A DNA stretch of 64,000 bases from Henckelia pumila (taxonomy: Eukaryota > Streptophyta > Magnoliopsida > Lamiales > Gesneriaceae). This document shows, one piece after another, positions 58,573 through 64,000 of this stretch (position 1 is its first letter; each line of letters opens with the position of its first letter). The translations under genes and the position numbers were made by a program. The DNA lies in contig NC_133122.1 in assembly GCF_033568475.1 (NCBI RefSeq), positions 67,913,442 through 67,977,441 of the forward strand, in the 5' to 3' direction. The notes beneath the pieces were generated by a model. The model was not told the DNA's origin and did not search any database. It saw only the letters and a list, made by a program, of their open reading frames with translations.

Positions 58573-58759
58573 GTACGCCATTTGCTGCCAATCTCTATTT
58601 CACATTTGTCCTGGATCTGGAGTCATGACATTTAATCAATATAGCATTCATTACAAATTCTTTCTCCTGCTATTTGTTACTAAGTATACCATCCCAAAAT
58701 TCAATAACATGGTTCCAAAATATCCCCTACAATATTTTTTTACATGATTTTCGTAATAT

Positions 58760-60840
58760 CTTGCCACTTTTGATAATTTTTATAATTAAAAAAACCTGAT
58801 AATAACAACATATTATTATCTTTAAATTTCATTGGCTTATTTTATATTTTTTCTAAACATCTTAAAACCTAATTTGTAAAATTAGGCCTTATAGCTTATA
58901 ATTCCTAAAACAGATAGTTTATAGCTATTAAACCAATTTATATGGGACCAGGGAGGACTCTCAACCTTCAATAATCAAAAGTTAACATTGAGAAGTACAA
59001 TTTAGTATATGCTTATTTAGTTCTCTACATTTCTCCAAACTCTATGAATTTAGTAATCTAGCTTATACACTTCCCATCTCCAGATTTCAACTAATAAGTA
59101 TTTATTTCCGAGTATTTTGATAATTTTTTAATTTGCCATAAAAAAAAGAGAAGAAAAAATGAAAAAAAAATGATGAAATGGAAAAAAAGGAAAAAAAAGA
59201 AAAGAAAAGAAAAAAGAAATAAATGACAAAATTGTAATTATATTGAAAGCCATATCAAACTCACCAAAATTGTCGGTCTAGGGGGCGGAAGCTTTATATA
59301 TAGGTATAGCTATAGATATACATATATATATATATATGTATTATTATATTTAGTACAAGTATTTTTTAAATTAAAAAATATATTAGAACTGAGCCATTTG
59401 CGTGAGTTACCTAAACTATACATAATATGCTAGTGTGAACTATAGAGTGTCCGGGATGGAATGAGGATTTTTAATGAAGGGTGACAATATTCTTTTTAGA
59501 AAAAATAATTGTAAGAAAAAAAAAATGTCGTAATTAACATTTATCTATGCAATATAATAATTATTATATTTGTATGTATACTTACAGAAATATGATTATT
59601 AAAAAATTTTACTAATTGGTAGAATAGAAAGAAAAAATGCAAAGAATGATTTTCAATTAAGTAACCTATTAACCAGAGCAACGATTTACAACACCAAAAT
59701 TTTCAATGCTCAAAGTATAAGATGCTTCACGATAATCGAGTTCACAAAACATATATAAAACAAGAATAATGCTAAAGGTACAACAAATATCGTGTACAAC
59801 GATATTTATAACAATTATATCGTTGGATTTTGCTATTTTATCACGAAATTTTGTATTCAATTTATCATGAGATTATAATTGCAAGTTATGATATATATAC
59901 ACATAATATTGAATACTTTCGCCTGTGACGAGCCAGCACTTTCTTCCTCTATTGCTCCCCGATCAGATGTTAGGGTATGTACTACGATCTTTATTTTTAT
60001 TTTTTTAATTTTTTGCAATGTAGCTATTGGTTAGCTACTTCTGCGCTGATCGGCTTAATCTCGATTCATACGAGGTGACCGCGGAACATATTCAGCTTAA
60101 CTCACCTTCTTACGTGCTACCATAATTGCTTCTTCCAGTTCGGTACAATTTAGGCAATATTCATGAAATTATGATATGCTTATGTTGAGTTTAATTAGTA
60201 AGTTAAGCGGGGCAAGCTATTGTTTTGATTTTAGAGAGAAAGTATACTTCATGACCCAAACTCTGTGTAGGTGTTCAGAAATTAACTCTGTCCCCAATAG
60301 ATGGATCACTTTTGGATAAAAGCAAATAAATAGATCAGTATGAAGTTGTTAAGATGCTCATTATGGTTTAGGCCTTTTGTTTTGGTTGCGATCAAATGTT
60401 TTGTCAATATGATATAAGTGGTAGTACTATGTCGAATCACTCGAAACTTAATTTGGCCATGTTCTCTGAATTAGTTTTTGCTCTGGATTTTTAGAATGGT
60501 CGGAGCTTGTTTATTAGTTCTACTTTGACATTAGTGGTTCTGAGCCTCAATGCAATTTCTTAGTCAATTCCATGCTTATACTTTCCCTTGCTTGTTCTTT
60601 GTTATAATAAATCAGTCGTTTCAAGCTCCGAGATGTCCTGCAGTCACGTTTCTTTCGAAATTACCTGCAGCATTACAGACTCAGACAAACATTTACACTA
60701 ATGATTACACTTACTGTATAGTCCAGACATGGGGTGTTAGTGTTATTGAATTGGGTGCTTCTAATTGAAATTACCCAATATTCATTATTCGTCTGTGCTC
60801 TGTGTTACAATGTTTTACTTACATAGTAACTGTTATCTTT
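58760..60840. other. AT-rich spacer without recognised genes
   Basis: It contains a purine-rich GAAAA tract (about 59145-59220), a TA run at about 59318-59340, and AAGGTACAACAAATATCGTG near 59775 resembling MITE debris. The 72-codon frame at 60550 has no supporting context. Confidence 0.5.
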
Positions 60841-60847
60841 CGATTAG

Positions 60848-63328
60848 GAATTCCTTCGGGTGGCAAATGAGAATATGCTCGCATCTCTTCAAAACAAATG
60901 CGAATTTTCTCTGCTAGGGTCTTATGTCGCAGATTGTAGCGCCTATGGACAGTGGGCTGTGTATGGAAATGACGAAAAGACATGCAGGAATTTGGCTACC
61001 AATGGACAATGTTTGTCACGAAGTCCAAATGCACGTGCTAATAATTTTGGGAGTTTAAGATGTGGATGCCACAAACTTGATGGGTTATCAGAACAATTGG
61101 GACCTACGGGTCTAGGAATCACGTGGATCAAGCTTCTCTGTGGTCTGACAGAAACTGTTGGACAAAGAATTAGAATCGTACCTAAATTTGATCACTTACA
61201 TAAGTTACATTTGAAGGGAGAAACAGTGTTCCAGTTGGATATCCACGTATGCAAGTCATTTTCATCTGTAAAGCATACTTCTTTTTTTGGTTTAATTTGC
61301 TCCCCTTTTATGCTTACTTGGCTTTTCGATTAATGTAGGTCATAGTTTATGATATTCCCACTTTTAATGGTCACCATTATTGCCTGGGCCTCCAGGGTTC
61401 ATTCAATTCGTGCACAACTCCATGCAAGAAACCCAAATCGTTTGACAACCTTCACGAAAAAGATTCACATCTTAACTTGGTAAATATGCTTAAAAAATTC
61501 TGTCATTTCAGGACAGTAGATTTCTGACTGAATTGCATAACAGGACACTGTCATTCTGGCGATGAATAGTGCTAATGCTGCTCAAATGTTCCTTAGTAGA
61601 TGTCTTAATGCAAAGTCCAGTATTCGATTCCGAATTATTCACACGTAACCTCTCGAGACCATGATTTTATCCCTCCCCTAGAGCTAAAAGATTATGCTTG
61701 ACGATGTAACAGCTTCTTATTAACTTCACAGGATCAAAATGTTCATCTGGAAAGCATTTTCAGTATCTGTTGCTTTCCTTTCAACTGTCATATATATATT
61801 TCTTCAACACGCGCATGTTCTGTTCGGTTGCATGTCTCAGTCATTCATGTATAGCATACTGGGAAAAGTATTTAGCATTACTTGGCAAAGCATCATAATA
61901 CGCAGCTGTCAGTTATTGTATTGGCCTTTCTTTCTACAGGATCATGGTAAAAGGTGATGGACGACCTGATGATATGGCTTCTTGATTATGTTTTAACTTT
62001 CATTCGACTTTATTGACACAGGGAAGCATTTAAAACATCATTATCAGGCTTATATTGGAATGCATGCTTTTATCATATCTATTCATTATGCACAATCGTT
62101 TCTTTAGTAGGACACTTGTCCACGCACACAAAAGTGAAGCCGTAAATATGCTGTGGTACGAGGGAAGAAATGAATGCCAAACATAAAGCTTTAGCATACC
62201 TGGAAAAAATAAGAAAATTTCGCCTATAAAGTTACATGAACTTTTAGCACAAAAACAAGTCCTTTACTATTTTGAGAGAGAACGTAAACTTGAAATACAT
62301 TGGAAACAGATATAATTCAACTGAGTTGCACTTATTGGACCTTATCATTTGTCTATGCTCGAGGAATTTTTGTGTGAAGTGAGGATTCTTGCATGGCAGC
62401 TTGGGAAATCTTTTTCCTTTGATTCATTTAACGATCTATACTTGATAAATCCACGAGATTTCCATTTTTCAGTAAAGAAGTCAACGTTAAAGAATATGTT
62501 ATATTGAGATTCCCTTTTACTTTTTTCTATGTTACAGGTCTCAGACTTGTGTTGAATTTGCGGAGAAAGCTGCATTCCAGATGCACTTAATGTGGTCAAA
62601 TATTGTGGTTGATATATTTCTTGGGAATTTATACGGCATTGTGCTTTGGTATTTGTCAGAACCTTCTTGTTTATGGGTTTCAAGCTGTGCTCATGACATC
62701 ACAAACCATTGCTTACGTACTAGCATATGGCTGATGGGCAATCCAGCAGGTTTTAAGTTGAATACTGAGCTGGCTGGAGTTCTTGGAATGATTTCTCTGA
62801 ATGGGATTCAAATTTGGTCGACTCTTTGGGTGTTTATGAGTTTTCTCTTCATCCACTTTCTGAAAGGACTTGCTATATGTGGGATTTTTTTTGGTTTAAC
62901 AACAGCGGCAGCTCTAATAATTTATACAATTTCCATAGCCACAATTCATGTTTTGACGCTTCATTTATTTCTTTCCTTCTCTATTCATCTCAGATACAGA
63001 CTGTGGCAGCATTATGGCGACTCTTCAGGTTTATTATATACCAATCCTAGCTTTTTATTATAACTAGGAAAGTGCACGTGCGATGCACATAGGTTATACC
63101 TTGTTTGTTTGGTTACTTAGGCTGTTATTCAATGTGTATTTACATAACTGTTAAATCGATAACAGGGGTAGGAAGTGGAATCCTCTAAGTCAAAGATTAG
63201 ATAGCTACGACTATACTGTGGAGCAACATGTAGTTGGTTCTCTCCTCTTTACCCAGATTTTACTCCTATTACCAACCACATCTGCGTTCTACATTTTCTT
63301 TAGTTCAAGAAATCGAATTGATGCATAA
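60848..63328 (+). pseudogene. GPI1: PIG-Q/GPI1 subunit of GPI-GlcNAc transferase, six exons seen, one frameshift
   Basis: The GPI-GlcNAc transferase complex catalyses the first step of GPI-anchor synthesis, adding GlcNAc to phosphatidylinositol in the ER. Exons: 60848-61246 (ANENMLASLQNKCEFSLLG, CGCHKLDG, KFDHLHKLHLKG); 61339-61479 (VIVYDIPTFNGHHYCLGLQG); 61544-61644; 61732-61953 (membrane span, SCQLLYWPFFLQ); 62538-63028 (Gpi1 core: CVEFAEKAAFQ, MGNPAGFKLNTELAGVLGMI, NGIQIWSTLWVF); 63166-63328 (WNPLSQRLDSYDYTVEQHVV, LLLLPTTSAFYIFF). All junctions are GT-AG and in phase. Near 62975 one base is missing, so LYSSQIQTVAALWRLF sits in the neighbouring frame. The first exon is not found. The last exon (after FYIFF, with a possible donor at 63302) may be beyond the window. 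I class it as damaged, but a single-base assembly error would make it an active gene. Confidence 0.85.
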
Positions 63329-63745
63329 GTGCTAGAGCGTGTAACTCCAACCGACCTTTCTTGTAACCACTATCTATTAGATTCCCTAAAACCTGAAGGG
63401 TCTTGCTTGTTGGTAATCGTTGCTGCATTTTTCCTTCAAAATTTAATCTTTTTTCTATGCTTTATCTTGCTGCTTCGATATTTTTTTTGGTTATATGGTC
63501 TCACTAGAGTTTTTGGTATTGTTTGCAAATAATCACGTATTTTTAGAGTTTGCAAACACTACCTTTGTGTATCTTGCTGCTTTGATTTTGGATTTATTTA
63601 GTTTTATTCAAAATTCCATTTCTGTTTTTTGTAGAACAGAACTTCATCCATATCAAATGGTTGATTATCTGTCCACCATGCACAAATCCTTCTCAGTTTT
63701 GCTTTGGTTGATTTCCACACATTTCTTTTCAGTCTCTCCTTAGCT
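63299..63745 (+). repeat. Duplicated segment, copy 2 (uninterrupted)
   Basis: It matches 45697-47760 without that copy's two transposons. It begins at the end of the last visible PIG-Q exon (TTTCTTTAGTTCAAGAAATC), so it may be PIG-Q intron sequence or an inserted repeat. Frames at 63329-63743 are shared by both copies only as conserved non-coding sequence. Confidence 0.85.
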
Positions 63746-64000
63746 TTAGGCCTTCATGTTACTTTTGTTTCTCTTCTACGACGACGAAGGTAGACTAGAA
63801 TTTGTATTTAAGGAGTAGTCGAGATTCATCATGTATGGGGGGGGACATGGTCAACATGCAGGAAGACAGAGTTTTCATATCTTGAGCTAGAGGCTAGAAA
63901 AAGACGAGTACAAAATCTAGAGAAAATATACATGGATATGTATATATGCAGAAAGAGTTACATGTATCAGTATTTCAAAGAAATGCACACCATTTTTTCC
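63746..64000. other. No feature recognised at window end
   Basis: A G9 run sits at about 63838. No exon of PIG-Q or of another gene is visible. Confidence 0.4.

Noticed and set aside
60550-60768. Candidate first exon of PIG-Q
   Set aside because: Sequence lacks the features expected of a PIG-Q N-terminus and ends in a stop before the first sure exon at 60848.

Overview
This is plant nuclear DNA. The evidence is GT-AG introns, Ty1-copia and Ty3-gypsy retrotransposon remains, MULE, PIF/Harbinger and hAT elements, and three plant-type host genes. The host genes are a clade-type PP2C phosphatase, a nuclear-encoded organellar intron maturase (nMAT3-like) and a PIG-Q/Gpi1 subunit. The non-coding sequence is AT-rich. 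A eudicot is most likely; I cannot name the species from sequence alone. There are no operons, CRISPR arrays or recognisable tRNA or rRNA genes.

Layout. (1) 1-3.6 kb is a decayed PIF/Harbinger transposon, cut by the window start. A Myb/SANT-like ORF1 on the minus strand and a DDE transposase on the plus strand diverge from a shared promoter region, which is filled by a 12-unit 69-bp tandem array. (2) 4.0-8.6 kb is a five-exon PP2C gene with a 2.1-kb second intron and apparent frame lesions. (3) 8.6-12.0 kb is intergenic. (4) 12.07-32.95 kb is one nested transposon complex. A short-LTR Ty1-copia element (PBS at 12225, RT/RNase H, polypurine tract and 3' LTR at 32.75 kb) was split in its RNase H region by an 18,453-bp insertion (14189-32641) with AGGGATGTAAA terminal inverted repeats and a 10-bp target duplication. 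Inside the insertion are two MuDR-type transposase copies and four copies of a DUF1985-type gene. They form a large palindrome (MURA> <A B> <C D> <MURA), together with a possible gypsy-type solo LTR. (5) 33-36.6 kb holds a triplicated 220-bp repeat, a kinesin-14 fragment, an unidentified 91-codon ORF and a hAT MITE. (6) 36.8-44.0 kb is a set of three solo LTRs nested one inside another, each with a perfect 5-bp target duplication. (7) 44.3-55 kb is a minus-strand Ulp1-like fragment with Ser in place of the catalytic Cys, several TIR elements with readable target duplications, and another solo LTR on the minus strand. (8) 55.2-57.5 kb is the only intact long gene, an intronless nMAT3-like mitochondrial maturase. 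(9) 60.8-63.3 kb holds six exons of a PIG-Q/Gpi1 gene with one frameshift; its first exon is not found and its last exon probably lies beyond the window.

How it fits together. The three host genes are unrelated in function: signalling, organelle intron splicing and GPI-anchor synthesis. They are islands between transposons. Most of the biology in the window is transposon history that can be ordered: copia first, then the 18.5-kb MULE-type insertion; gypsy LTR0, then LTR1, then LTR2. A duplicated segment near 63.3 kb serves as an empty-site control for two insertions near 46 kb. The most interesting candidate system is the palindromic MULE. Transcription across it would give long hairpin RNA covering both transposon genes, an arrangement like the maize Mu killer locus. 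That is inference from layout, not a demonstrated function.
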